From Gammaproteobacteria bacterium (GTDB lineage: Bacteria; Pseudomonadota; Gammaproteobacteria; Steroidobacterales; Foliamicaceae), in contig VYBN01000011.1 of NCBI GenBank assembly GCA_009844425.1, forward strand, positions 62,001 through 126,000: a stretch of 64,000 nucleotides of DNA, read 5' to 3'. Shown piece by piece: positions 18,653-28,067 of this stretch; position 1 is the stretch's first letter; each line of letters opens with the position of its first letter. Below the pieces are notes generated by a model. That model was not told the origin of the DNA and ran no database searches. It worked only from the letters and a program-made list of their open reading frames with translations. Both the position numbers and the translations under genes were made by a program.

Positions 18653-19734
18653 GTTCTCCCCCTCCCGTTTTCGCGGCCCCCTCCCGTTTTCTTCCCTGCT
18701 TGCTTGCGAGCATTGCCTAGCAGTCTCGCTGAAGACTTCAAGTCATCGACATACCGGGCGTCAGCCTTAGCCTCCAGAGCCGTTCGACGGCGCTCCGCAA
18801 AGGCTGCATATTGTCGGTTGGCGTGGTCGAGGGCGTCCTGATGGCTGATGTGGCCCGCGCCTTCAAGGATGGGCAATTCGGTACCCGTGAGGAATTTGTC
18901 AAGAAAGTTCTCCCAATCGCTCATCCGAATGTCCTGCCGCCGTCCGGCGCGAAATTCGGCCTGATCGAGGAACATGACAGTGATCCGATTCAACGTGTCG
19001 ATCTCCCGGTGGTCGAGGTAGTTCTTGGCCGTGCCGACGTCGCGCTTGAGTACTCGGCGACCTTTCCAGTTTGTTGCGCCCATGTTGGGTTTCCCGGCAT
19101 CGGCCCGCTTGTGGATGATCTCCGCCGCAGTAAGGCCAGTGGCCGCGAAGTGCATCTTGTTTTGCATGGTGGCAAAGAAAAGCCGGGTTTCGCGCTCGCC
19201 TTCGTGGTAATCGCTGGCGAGGGCGAAAGTGTCGCGGATACGCTGGTAAACCCGCGCTTCGCTGGCGCGGATGTCGCGGATGCGCGCCAGAAGTTCGTCG
19301 AAGTAATCGATCGTACTGGAAGTTCCTTTGAGCCGCTCATCGTCGAGCGTGAACCCCTTGACCAGGTACTCGCTGAGACGCTCGGTGGCCCACTGCCGGA
19401 ATTGAGTGCCGCGGGTGGAGCGCACGCGGTATCCGACAGCGATGATCATCTCCAGGTTGTAGTGCTCAACGAGGCGTTTGACTTCTCGTTCACCCTCCAA
19501 TTGAACTATTAAGTATTTCTTAAGAGTTGCCTCCGGTTGCAGTTCTCCCTGTTTGTAGATCGCTTTAATGTGCTGGCTGATATTGGGAACCGACGTGTTG
19601 TAGAGATCTGCGATCAAGCGTTGCGTCAACCATACCGTTTCGCCTTCGAGCAGCACGCGAATGGGTGTTGCTTCTTTGCTGGTCGGGTACATCAATAGCT
19701 CACCGCCAGGCTTGGCTTGGTTCTGTCCGCTCAT
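18649..19734 (-). CDS. RhuM-family protein inserted in the type I RM operon
   Basis: 361 residues. It begins with the RhuM hallmark region (VLLEGETVWLTQRLIADLYN, then VPNISQHIKAIYKQGEL, ~residues 25-65), a KilA-N/Bro-like DNA-binding-type start. The conserved NLEMIIAVGYRVRSTRGTQF and QWATERLSEYLVKGF follow, and a C-terminal Fic-like/Doc-like region may lie after residue 180 (weak). RhuM was named from a Salmonella pathogenicity island; its molecular function is unknown. It is common inside type I RM operons. ATGA overlaps link it to hsdM upstream and to the HsdM-tail frame downstream. Confidence 0.85.
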   Translation of the reverse strand: MSGQNQAKPGGELLMYPTSKEATPIRVLLEGETVWLTQRLIADLYNTSVPNISQHIKAIYKQGELQPEATLKKYLIVQLEGEREVKRLVEHYNLEMIIAVGYRVRSTRGTQFRQWATERLSEYLVKGFTLDDERLKGTSSTIDYFDELLARIRDIRASEARVYQRIRDTFALASDYHEGERETRLFFATMQNKMHFAATGLTAAEIIHKRADAGKPNMGATNWKGRRVLKRDVGTAKNYLDHREIDTLNRITVMFLDQAEFRAGRRQDIRMSDWENFLDKFLTGTELPILEGAGHISHQDALDHANRQYAAFAERRRTALEAKADARYVDDLKSSARLLGNARKQAGKKTGGGRENGRGRT

Positions 19735-21908
19735 GCCGTCAACCCTTTCAGCAAACCGGCGACCTCGCTTTCGAGCCGGTTGATGTCTGCCTCAATCTCA
19801 TTGAGCGGACGGGGCGGCTTGTAAACGTAGAAGTGGCGATTGATCGGGATTTCGTAGCCGACTTTGGTCTTGGTGTAATCCACCCAGGCATCGGCCGCGT
19901 GGGGCAGCACCTCGCGAGCAATGTAGGCGTCGATTTCGTCGCGAAGGGTTTCAATCAGCCGGTCGTTGGGCTTGTCCGGCCCGAAATCCATCGGCAGGGG
20001 CAGCGCAGTTTCCGGCGGCAAAGGGATGTTCTCGGTATCGCGAAGCTCGCTGTCGGGCTCAGCATGTCCCTTGGCGTCGCGGCATGTTTCGGCGTCTGGA
20101 TCGCGCTTCCCGAGTGCCATGAAAACGGCCTTCCTGATCGCAGCAGGAATCTTGACGCCAGCATGCTCTGCCGCCTCGGCCATGTCGGCCGCGAACGCTG
20201 CGCGGTCCATATAGCGTCCACTGTCTTTGAGCGTCGAAAGGACGGTACGGACCGCGTCCTGCTGCTTTCGCCCTTCCTCGGCCTCGCGTTGAGCCGCTGC
20301 CGTGTCCTTGCGCTTCTTCGATTTCGCCAGATTGGCGAAGGCGGTCTGTTCGTCGAGCTTGGCAATCCGTTCGGGCGTCGCCTCGAAGTTCATCCGCAAG
20401 GGACGCTCCACCGTAACCTTGAGAAAGCCGAACTCCCGGTTTTCGAAGATGCGGGAGACAACGCGGGTCTCGGTTTCGCCGTCGATCTGGACCTTGGCCG
20501 TCTCGCCGTCCTTGTTGTTACCGTAGATTTGGGTCAGCTGCCGGATTTGCTCCTCGCCGATCTCGTTGCGCTTGTTGTTGAGGCTCTTCTTCATTTTCCT
20601 GAAGAGGCGCGTGCCGTCGATGAGCTGCACCTTGCCTCTTCTCTCCGGCGGCTTGCGATTCGTGACCAGCCAGACATAGGTAAAGATGCCGGTGTTGTAG
20701 AAGAGCTGATCCGGCAGCGCCACGATGGCGTCCAGCCAGTCGTTCTCGATGATCCAACGGCGGATGTTGGACGGCCCCGATCCGGCGTCACCTGAAAAGA
20801 GCGGCGAACCGTTGAACACAATGGCGATCTTCGAGCCGGGCTGGTCCTCGTCTCCTTCCTTGTGGGGGTACATCTTGGAAATCATGTGCTGAAGGAAGAG
20901 TAGCGAGCCATCATTGATGGCCGGCAGGCCCGCGCCAAACCGGCCCGAGAAGCCGAGTGTCTCGTGCTCGCCTCGGACAACGTGCTTCTGGTCCTTCCAT
21001 TCGACGCCGAAAGGCGGATTGGCCATCAGGTAATGGAACTGCTTGCCCTCGAAGCCGTCCCTTGTCTTGCCGTCGCCGAGAGTGTCGCCGAGAACGACAT
21101 TGCCGGTGTCCTCGTCCTTGATCAGCATGTCCGAGCAACAGATCGCCCAGGACTCGTCGTTGTATTCCTGACCGTAAAGGGCCAGTGACGCCCGCGAGTT
21201 CTGATCGAGAATCAGCTTGGCGGATTCGGAAAGCATGCCGCCTGTTCCGCAGGCCGGATCGAAGATCGTGCGGTAGATACCAGGTTTATAGACATCGCGT
21301 TCCCCGGTGTAGATGAGGTTCGCCATCAGGCGGATGACTTCGCGCGGCGTGAAGTGATCTCCCGCCTCCTCATTGGCCTGTTCGTTGAAGCGCATTACCA
21401 GATGCTCGAACAGGTAACCCATTTGCAGGTTGTCGATCCTGTCCGGGTGAAGATCAAGATCGGCCATCGCCTTGACCACATTGAAGAGGCGGTTACTGGA
21501 GTCGAGCTTTTCGATCTGCTCGGCGAACTTGAATCGCTCGAAGATGTGCCGCGCGGTAAGGGAAAAGCCGTTGATATACGCCGCGAGGTTCTGTGCTATG
21601 TCCTCGGGGTCACCGAGCAATTTGGCGAAGGTGTAGGAGCTCGTGTTGTAAAGCGGATATTTCCGATTTGGATCGGCTGCCTTGCCGAGCAGGCGTTCCA
21701 TGGCAGGGTCGGGCATCTGCTTCGACTCAAGCTCGTCGCGCTTCTTGAGAACAGCAGCCTTGGTGGGCTCAAGGACGCAGTCGAGCCGCCGCAACACGAC
21801 CATGGGCAGCATCACAAGGCGATACTGGGGAGGGCGGTACGGTCCCCGCAGCCGGTTCGCGATCTCCCAGATCTTGGCCTTCAGCTCTTCGTGCGTCTGA
21901 ACGTTCAT
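19731..21908 (-). CDS. hsdM: Type I restriction enzyme, M (methyltransferase) subunit
   Basis: 725 residues. An N6-adenine DNA methyltransferase that modifies the host target. The N-terminal helical HsdM domain (LKAKIWEIANRLRGPYRPPQ) is followed by the SAM-binding motif DPACGTGGMLSE (~residue 218) and the catalytic NPPF in YLMANPPFGVEW (~300). It is longer than classical ~500-residue HsdM, with a charged helical extension in the last third. The start at 21908 was chosen because MNVQTHEELKAKIW begins the conserved domain and has an AGGGAT site; the 48 upstream codons look non-coding. It is the first gene of the RM operon. Confidence 0.94.
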   Translation of the reverse strand: MNVQTHEELKAKIWEIANRLRGPYRPPQYRLVMLPMVVLRRLDCVLEPTKAAVLKKRDELESKQMPDPAMERLLGKAADPNRKYPLYNTSSYTFAKLLGDPEDIAQNLAAYINGFSLTARHIFERFKFAEQIEKLDSSNRLFNVVKAMADLDLHPDRIDNLQMGYLFEHLVMRFNEQANEEAGDHFTPREVIRLMANLIYTGERDVYKPGIYRTIFDPACGTGGMLSESAKLILDQNSRASLALYGQEYNDESWAICCSDMLIKDEDTGNVVLGDTLGDGKTRDGFEGKQFHYLMANPPFGVEWKDQKHVVRGEHETLGFSGRFGAGLPAINDGSLLFLQHMISKMYPHKEGDEDQPGSKIAIVFNGSPLFSGDAGSGPSNIRRWIIENDWLDAIVALPDQLFYNTGIFTYVWLVTNRKPPERRGKVQLIDGTRLFRKMKKSLNNKRNEIGEEQIRQLTQIYGNNKDGETAKVQIDGETETRVVSRIFENREFGFLKVTVERPLRMNFEATPERIAKLDEQTAFANLAKSKKRKDTAAAQREAEEGRKQQDAVRTVLSTLKDSGRYMDRAAFAADMAEAAEHAGVKIPAAIRKAVFMALGKRDPDAETCRDAKGHAEPDSELRDTENIPLPPETALPLPMDFGPDKPNDRLIETLRDEIDAYIAREVLPHAADAWVDYTKTKVGYEIPINRHFYVYKPPRPLNEIEADINRLESEVAGLLKGLTA

Positions 21909-22066
21909 CTCAATCCCTTGAGGATAGCAATTGACGATCAGTAAAGCGTGGCACAAGATTCTCCGCGTTGGAGTTGGGAAAGATGCAATCCTAAAGAACT
22001 TGTCTCCCAATGCCCATATTTTCCGTCGGGCGGGATACCGCTTGCAATCCATAAGGGAGGTCTGAA

Positions 22067-22561
22067 GTGAATGACACGCCGCAAGTCAGCCGCATTGTGC
22101 GCACGGCCATTTTCGTATCCGATCTGGAAAGATCGGTTCGCTTCTATAGGGAGGCTCTGGGCTATCGCGAGGTTTATGCCAACGGGGTGCTTGAGCACAA
22201 GGTGGGGCATGCGCTGATCGGGGTTCCGGAAGACAGCGTGATCCGCTACGAGATCGTGAAGGCCGACGAATTCAACTTCGGAATGGTGGGTTTGTTCGAG
22301 GCGAAGCCTTCACCCCCTTCGTTCAGACGAGAGAACCGGGGAGCCAATCTGGGCGAGGGCTGCATGGTGTTCTTCGCCACGGACATTCATGCGGTGCGCG
22401 ACCGCATCGTGGAACTGGGCGGCGAGGTCGTGTGCGAACCGCAACTGCTCGCGGTGCACACGTTGCGCCAGCTTGAAATGACTTGCCGCGATCCGGACGG
22501 GATGATGATCAACATCATCGAGCGCCCGACCGAAAACTGGAACGCGGACGTCGTTCAATAG
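22067..22561 (+). CDS. VOC-family protein, copy 2
   Basis: 164 residues, GTG start with a strong GGAGG site. The domain plan is the same as in the gene at 12046: VRTAIFVSDLERSVRFYREALGY in the first half and LEMTCRDPDGMMINIIERP in the second. Similarity covers the full length, so the two are recent paralogues. The gene diverges from hsdM across a 158 bp spacer. Substrate is unknown. Confidence 0.85.
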   Translation: MNDTPQVSRIVRTAIFVSDLERSVRFYREALGYREVYANGVLEHKVGHALIGVPEDSVIRYEIVKADEFNFGMVGLFEAKPSPPSFRRENRGANLGEGCMVFFATDIHAVRDRIVELGGEVVCEPQLLAVHTLRQLEMTCRDPDGMMINIIERPTENWNADVVQ

Positions 22562-22622
22562 GGCCCCAACGCGCCTCTTTTTTGAACTGCGCCAGCCGCA
22601 AAGTCCGGGATATGCTCCGGTC

Positions 22623-24824
22623 ATGTCGTCCGGTTCTCTTTTGAGGGTGGCGGTGGGGCCGCGCTTCGCGGCCCCCTTGCTGGACTATCTCGCGCCCGCC
22701 GAGGGTCCCGTCCCCCCCGTGGGGGCGCGTGTTTCGGCGCCGCTGGGCAAGGGGAGGCGTACCGGTTTCGTGCTTGAGCACCTCGACAAATCGGAGGTAC
22801 CGGCCGAACGCCTGCGGCCGGTACTGGAGGCGCTGGATGCCGAGCCGCTCTGGGACACGGTCACACTGGAAGTGCTGTGCTGGGCCGCGAACTACTACGG
22901 CCATCCGCTCGGGCAGGTTCTCGCCTACGCACTGCCGCAGCAATTGCGCAGCGGCGGCCGACTGCCGGCGCCGCCGCTGCGCTGGCGGGCCTGCGGGATC
23001 GCCTCGGACGAAGCGCCGAAGCTGCTGGCGCGCGCGCCCAGGCAGCGCGAGTTCCGGGACAGGCTGCTGGAAGCCGGGCGGGGCGGCCTGGCGGAGCAGG
23101 CGCTCGCCTCGCTTACGCCCGACTGGCGGAGGATTGTCCGGATACTTGAAGAGAAGGGGCTGGCCGAACCGTTCGAGCCCGAGGTCCCGGAACCCGCGGA
23201 CATGCTGCGCGAGGAACCGCTTGCGCTGAGCGGCGAGCAGTCCGCCGCGGTGAGCGCCATGTCGATGGACCGGGGCTTTGCCTGTCATCTCCTCGATGGC
23301 GTTACGGCGAGCGGCAAGACGGAGGTCTATCTACACCTGGTGGAGCAAGTGTTGGCCTCGGGCCGGCAATGCCTGCTGCTGGCGCCGGAAATAGGGTTGA
23401 CCCCGCAGCTCGCCGAGCGGCTGAAGGCCCGTTTCAGCGTGCCCGCGGCGGTGCTGCATTCGGGCTTGAATGACGGCGAGCGCCTGAACGCCTGGGCGGA
23501 TGCGCGCGCCGGGCGGGCGCGGCTGGTGGTCGGCACCCGCTCGGCCGTATTCGTGCCCTGCCGTGAACTCGGTTTGATCGTGGTGGACGAAGAGCACGAT
23601 CCGTCCTACAAGCAGCAGGACGGCTTCCGCTATCAGGCCCGCGACCTGGCGGTCATGCGCGCATCCCGATCCGGCATTCCGATCGTTCTGGGCTCCGCCA
23701 CGCCGGCGCTGGAGTCCCTGCTGAACGTGCAGCGGGGGCGCTATGCGCACCGGCGACTGACGAAGAAGGTCACCGGCACGCGGCCTCCGCTGGCCCGATT
23801 GGTGGACCTCAACCGGCATCCGCCCGAGCATGGACTGAGCGCACCGCTTCTGGAAGCCATGTCGGAACAGCTCGAGTCGGGTTCGCAGGTGCTGCTGTAT
23901 CTCAACCGCCGCGGTTTCGCGCCGGTGCTGATGTGTCCGGATTGCCGCCGGACGGAGGAATGCGCCCACTGCGACGCCCGCCTGGTGTTCTATCGCAGGC
24001 GCGACCTGCTTCTCTGCCATCACTGCGGCGCCAGACGCCGGCCTCCGCCCGCTTGCGAGAACTGCGGCTCGCCGCTTCAGACCATCGGGCGCGGAACGGA
24101 ACGGCTGGAGGAGGAACTTCAGGCGCGCTTCGAGGACTACCCGGTGGCCCGGATGGATCGCGACAACGTGCGCGGCCGGCGCAGGCTGGAGCACATCCTG
24201 GGCGGAATTCGCGAGCGGCATTACCGTATCCTGCTCGGCACCCAGATGCTCACCAAGGGCCATGACTTCCCGAGCCTGGGGCTGGTGGGGGTGATCGACG
24301 CCGACCAGGGCATGTTTTCACAGGAATTCCGCGGCCCCGAACGCCTGGCGCAGACGCTGGTGCAGGTTGCCGGCAGGGCGGGACGGCGCGAGCAGCCTGG
24401 CCTGCTGGTATTGCAGACCCGCTTCCCCCAGCACCCCCTGCTTCAACAGTTGCTGAAGGAGGGTTACGGTGGCTTTGCCGCCTCGGCGCTGGACCTGCGC
24501 CGGCTCAGCGGCTGGCCGCCGTTCGCGCACCTTGCAGTGCTGCGGGCCAACGCGCCGGAAGCGGCGAGCGCCCGTGAGTTCCTCGATCGAGCGAAAGCGG
24601 CCGTCCCGGAAAGCGGCGCCGGGTCCGCGGTGGAGGTGCTGGGTCCGGCCCCCGCCCTGATGGAGCGCCGGCGCGACCGCAACCACGCGCACCTGCTGGC
24701 GCGCTCGACCGACCGCGCCCGCCTTCAGGCTTTCCTCGGCCGCTGGATACAGGCTGTTCGCGAACTCAAGCGTCCGCGCCGCGTCAGCTGGTCCGTCGAC
24801 GTAGACCCGGCCGAAATCGGCTAG
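22623..24824 (+). CDS. priA: Primosomal replication restart helicase PriA
   Basis: 733 residues. It reloads the replicative helicase at stalled forks. The N-terminal DNA-binding domain is followed by Walker A GVTASGKTEVY (~residue 228) and the DEEH box in VDEEHDPSYKQQDGFRY. The zinc-binding insertion has four Cys pairs (CPDC, CAHC, CHHC, CENC, ~440-485), and the C-terminal helicase motifs include GTQMLTKGHDFPSLGLVGV and QVAGRAGR. Length is normal for the family. The stop abuts the convergent cytochrome gene with no spacer. Confidence 0.97.
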   Translation: MSSGSLLRVAVGPRFAAPLLDYLAPAEGPVPPVGARVSAPLGKGRRTGFVLEHLDKSEVPAERLRPVLEALDAEPLWDTVTLEVLCWAANYYGHPLGQVLAYALPQQLRSGGRLPAPPLRWRACGIASDEAPKLLARAPRQREFRDRLLEAGRGGLAEQALASLTPDWRRIVRILEEKGLAEPFEPEVPEPADMLREEPLALSGEQSAAVSAMSMDRGFACHLLDGVTASGKTEVYLHLVEQVLASGRQCLLLAPEIGLTPQLAERLKARFSVPAAVLHSGLNDGERLNAWADARAGRARLVVGTRSAVFVPCRELGLIVVDEEHDPSYKQQDGFRYQARDLAVMRASRSGIPIVLGSATPALESLLNVQRGRYAHRRLTKKVTGTRPPLARLVDLNRHPPEHGLSAPLLEAMSEQLESGSQVLLYLNRRGFAPVLMCPDCRRTEECAHCDARLVFYRRRDLLLCHHCGARRRPPPACENCGSPLQTIGRGTERLEEELQARFEDYPVARMDRDNVRGRRRLEHILGGIRERHYRILLGTQMLTKGHDFPSLGLVGVIDADQGMFSQEFRGPERLAQTLVQVAGRAGRREQPGLLVLQTRFPQHPLLQQLLKEGYGGFAASALDLRRLSGWPPFAHLAVLRANAPEAASAREFLDRAKAAVPESGAGSAVEVLGPAPALMERRRDRNHAHLLARSTDRARLQAFLGRWIQAVRELKRPRRVSWSVDVDPAEIG

Positions 24825-25340
24825 CTAGCGCGTTTCCTGTTCGAGGTAGTCGATCAACGCCGCGCGATCGGCGCCTCTCTCTATCCCGATGAAGACCATG
24901 GCGGTACCCGGAACGAGTTCGTAAGGGTCCGCCAGGAAACGGCTGAGGTTCTGCCGCGACCAGACGATTCCCGAATCCTTCAGGGAGTCCGTGTAGTTGT
25001 AGTCTGGCTTGTGCGCGGCCGGAGCCCCGATCACGCGATGAAGATTGGGGCCGACCTTGTGCTCCTCGCCCTCCTTCAGGGAATGACAGGCCGTGCACTG
25101 CAGAAACAGGATGCGCCCGCGCCGCATCGCTGCCGGGTCCTGTTGGACCTGCGGCTGTTCCGAAGCGGCCTTGGGCGCATCGGCGGACTCGCCGGTGACG
25201 GCATCGGAAACCTGTCCCAGCGGCCCTGCGGCCGGGCCGGGCACGTCCGCGCCGGCGGCCAGCGCCAGCATCAGGACGGCAAGCAATGCCGTCGCGGCGG
25301 TTCGACCGAACGCGGTCGGGTAAAGGTACTTCCCGGGCAT
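24825..25340 (-). CDS. Class I cytochrome c, exported
   Basis: 171 residues. A hydrophobic signal (TAATALLAVLMLALAAGA, ~residues 14-31) is followed by a linker rich in Pro, Gln and Ala and a single-heme cytochrome c domain. The heme motif is CTACH in FLQCTACHSLKEGEEHKVGP. The sixth ligand is probably the Met in LVPGTAMVFIGI, as in mitochondrial-type cytochromes c. The start at 25340 (MPGKYLYP) precedes the signal. It lies 1 bp downstream of the CpcT-like gene, so it is the last gene of a likely three-gene operon and may accept electrons in the periplasm. Confidence 0.88.
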   Translation of the reverse strand: MPGKYLYPTAFGRTAATALLAVLMLALAAGADVPGPAAGPLGQVSDAVTGESADAPKAASEQPQVQQDPAAMRRGRILFLQCTACHSLKEGEEHKVGPNLHRVIGAPAAHKPDYNYTDSLKDSGIVWSRQNLSRFLADPYELVPGTAMVFIGIERGADRAALIDYLEQETR

Positions 25341-25341
25341 C

Positions 25342-26355
25342 TCAGCGCTCCCCGCCGGCGATCGCCAACTCCTCCAGCGACTCACGGAATTCGTAACCGT
25401 CCCGAAAGCAGGAGGCCACCAAGTCTCCGGTGTTCACGGCCAGCGAGCGCGAATCCGGGTCGTTGACGGTAAACACGACTGAGGCGAGTTCTCCCTTGCG
25501 GCGGATCGAGAAATAGATGAAATCCGGCCGGGTCGAGTAATACGGGTATTCCTTGTCGCGCATCAGGAGCGTGAACTCCTGGCCATCGCGTATCCGCGTT
25601 ATGTCGGCCGATCCGCCCTGGCTGTGCAGCGGGATGTCCGCGATCTCCTGGGGTTCCGGTCCGCGCGGGTCGAACGTGATGCCGCAGGTAAAGCGTTTCA
25701 CGCGGCGCAACTCGAAGGGCTGGTCCGCCGGCATCCCGATATGAAGGCTGTCGTCGGCGACCAGGAAGGTGGAATCCACTCTCCAGTACTTGGTCTCGGA
25801 AAGATAGAGATCGTGGACCGAATAGCGGCGCAACTCGCCCTCGCCGAACACGCAGGCTTTCGGCCGCATGCCGCCTTCGAACTGCCCGGCCACGCGTTTC
25901 CAGTAGACGTCGCACTCGTCCAGGAAAAACGCGTCCCCGGCCGTGAGATCGTCGAAGAGGCCAGGCTTGTGCTGGGCGCCGAGAAAGCGCTCCGGCTCAT
26001 TGAAGAAGCCCTGCCGCATGCGGATCCCGCCGTCCTCCGGGGCCGAGGAAAAGATCACCAGGCGCTGGCGGTAGACCCTCTCGGGGTCGCCGTGGGTGTA
26101 CTCCTCCACGTAGAAGACGTGCTCGCCGAAGTCCGGCGCGCCAATGCGCTTGTGCGTCGTGTGAATGCGAACATGCCGTTCTTCCTCGGGTGTATTCGAA
26201 CGCGGATCCGCCTGGAACCAGCGCTGCTCCTCGTTGTCAAACTCGCCTTCGAACCAGTCGGTGAGGACGAGCAGGTCGCGCGCGAACGGATCATTCTCGG
26301 GCGCCGCGGCCGCGGCCAATGGAGCGCACAGGAGCGCTAAGAGCAGAACTCTCAT
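25342..26355 (-). CDS. CpcT/CpeT-like chromophore-binding family protein, exported
   Basis: 337 residues with an N-terminal signal (MRVLLLALLCAPLAAAAA). The body matches the CpcT/CpeT (DUF1001) family: DLLVLTDWFEGEFDNEEQRW near the start, then YRQRLVIFSSAPEDGGIRMR and FLDECDVYWKRVAGQFEGGM. In cyanobacteria these are bilin lyases for phycobiliproteins. Here no phycobiliprotein is expected, so the protein may bind another tetrapyrrole or lipid in the periplasm (inference). It lies between a flavin oxidase gene (8 bp upstream) and cytochrome c. Confidence 0.75.
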   Translation of the reverse strand: MRVLLLALLCAPLAAAAAPENDPFARDLLVLTDWFEGEFDNEEQRWFQADPRSNTPEEERHVRIHTTHKRIGAPDFGEHVFYVEEYTHGDPERVYRQRLVIFSSAPEDGGIRMRQGFFNEPERFLGAQHKPGLFDDLTAGDAFFLDECDVYWKRVAGQFEGGMRPKACVFGEGELRRYSVHDLYLSETKYWRVDSTFLVADDSLHIGMPADQPFELRRVKRFTCGITFDPRGPEPQEIADIPLHSQGGSADITRIRDGQEFTLLMRDKEYPYYSTRPDFIYFSIRRKGELASVVFTVNDPDSRSLAVNTGDLVASCFRDGYEFRESLEELAIAGGER

Positions 26356-26363
26356 GGCGGGAC

Positions 26364-27869
26364 TCAGGAACGGAGCAGCGCGTCCACCGCCGCGCGCTCG
26401 CCCGACTCGAAGGCGCCTTCCATGCCGCGCTCCATCAGGGCCGTGTGTTCTCCGGCGAAATGAATATTGCCGTGGGCTTCGCGCATGTGGGCGGCGAACT
26501 GTCCGACCTGGCCGGGGCGCCAGAACACCCAGTCGCCGCCGCCGTGGACTTCGCGATGGCAGGACTGGATCCCGATCGGTTCGAGCGCGCCCTTGAGCGA
26601 AGGCCTCACCCGTTCGAGTTCCCGCATCGTGTATTCGCTGACCTGCTCGTCGCTCATGAAGTCGTACTTGTAGGCTTCGTTGCCGTTGATGAAGGCGACC
26701 GCGGAGGTCGCCTCGCCGTTCGGACCGCGGTGATGGACGCCGAAGCGCTCGAAAGGTTCGTCGGTCCACATGCTGCCGGGCATTTCGTCAAGCTCCCAGA
26801 AGTTCTTCTTGAGCAGGAAGTGCACCTGGATGGACGTGCCGTAGTCGATTTCGTCGATCGCCCGTTCCATCCGCGCCGGCAGGCGTGGCGTGAACTTGAC
26901 CTTGCGCAGGACCGGCCAGGGCGTCGAGCAGATAACCTGGCGGGCGGTGTAGCGCGTGCCGTCCATGCAATGCACGGTCACCTCATTGCCCTTGTCCTCG
27001 AAAGCATAAACGGTCTTGTTCAGTTCCACGGGGTTGTCCAGGGACGCGGCCATGGCTTCCGGCAGGTTCGAGTTGCCGCCCTTGATCTGCACCCAGGCGG
27101 GCTGGCCCGCCATTGCGAGGGCTCGCGAGGCGTTGAATTCTCCCACCGCATAGCGGCGCATTTCGTGCAGGGCCGAGGTGTTGTCCATGTGGTCGGTATG
27201 GATCACCACGTTCATCAGGCGGATCGTTTCGTCGTCGAAACCGAGATACTCCTTGAGGTAGTGCGTCTGGGGTATATCGAAGCGCGCGAACTCCGGCGTG
27301 ATCCAGGCATCCAGGGGCTGGCCCGACAGCGGATTGTTCTTGTGCGACAGTTCGAACAGCATGCGGTGGGGCAGGATCCGCCGGTCGTCGCCCTCCGTGG
27401 GGTTGAGCGGATGGCTTTCCCAGTCCGAGGCCAGGATGTATTCGCCCCGGATGCGGTAGCACCACTCGCGAATGTCGCTCGCTTCGTCGGGCCCCAGCAT
27501 TTCCAGTCCAAGCCTGTTGGCCGTGTCGATCATGCGGGCGTAGTTGGCGCCCATCCATTCGCCGCCGGCCTCCGGCTTGCCCGGCACGTCCATGAGCGTG
27601 TAGACGCGGCCGCCGATCCGGTTCCGCCCCTCCAGCGTTAGCACGTCAAGCCCCTGCTCCTGCAGGATGCAGGCGGCGTACAGGCCCGACAGGCCGGCGC
27701 CCACCACGATGACGTCATGACCCTTGTAGTTCGTGACCGCGCGCGCCGCGGCCGGCAGCCCGGCCAATGCCAGCGCGCCCGCGCCGGATCCGATGAAGCG
27801 CCTGCGCGAATAACCGCCAGCGTCCATGGACAGGTGACGGGGTTTTCCGGGAAGTGCTTGCTCGGGCAT
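26364..27869 (-). CDS. Tat-exported flavin monoamine oxidase-like protein, copy 1
   Basis: 501 residues. The twin-arginine signal SRRRFIGSGAGALALAGLP (~residues 21-40) means export of a folded, FAD-loaded protein. The FAD-binding motif is VIVVGAGLSGLYAACILQEQ (~53-72), followed by the GG motif RIGGRVYTL. The C-terminal FAD motif is NIHFAGEHTALMERGMEGAF, typical of monoamine oxidase/L-amino-acid oxidase proteins. The start at 27869 has GGAGGTG. The gene heads the likely operon with the CpcT-like and cytochrome genes and diverges from a paralogue. Substrate is unknown; an amine or carotenoid-like compound is possible. Confidence 0.88.
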   Translation of the reverse strand: MPEQALPGKPRHLSMDAGGYSRRRFIGSGAGALALAGLPAAARAVTNYKGHDVIVVGAGLSGLYAACILQEQGLDVLTLEGRNRIGGRVYTLMDVPGKPEAGGEWMGANYARMIDTANRLGLEMLGPDEASDIREWCYRIRGEYILASDWESHPLNPTEGDDRRILPHRMLFELSHKNNPLSGQPLDAWITPEFARFDIPQTHYLKEYLGFDDETIRLMNVVIHTDHMDNTSALHEMRRYAVGEFNASRALAMAGQPAWVQIKGGNSNLPEAMAASLDNPVELNKTVYAFEDKGNEVTVHCMDGTRYTARQVICSTPWPVLRKVKFTPRLPARMERAIDEIDYGTSIQVHFLLKKNFWELDEMPGSMWTDEPFERFGVHHRGPNGEATSAVAFINGNEAYKYDFMSDEQVSEYTMRELERVRPSLKGALEPIGIQSCHREVHGGGDWVFWRPGQVGQFAAHMREAHGNIHFAGEHTALMERGMEGAFESGERAAVDALLRS

Positions 27870-28067
27870 TCGCCACCTCCGGCGTAGAGCGATCCTGCGG
27901 GAAATATAACTGAACGCTCCGGGAGCCCGGTCGAAAACCTCCGAATGGACAGCGGACCCGGCAGCAGGCGTTGGATTCATGCCCGTCCATGGTGCAAACT
28001 CAACTGGGGATCCGGGCGACCACGTCCGAGTGGGAAGAATCAATATGCGAAATACAGGAATTCCGAG

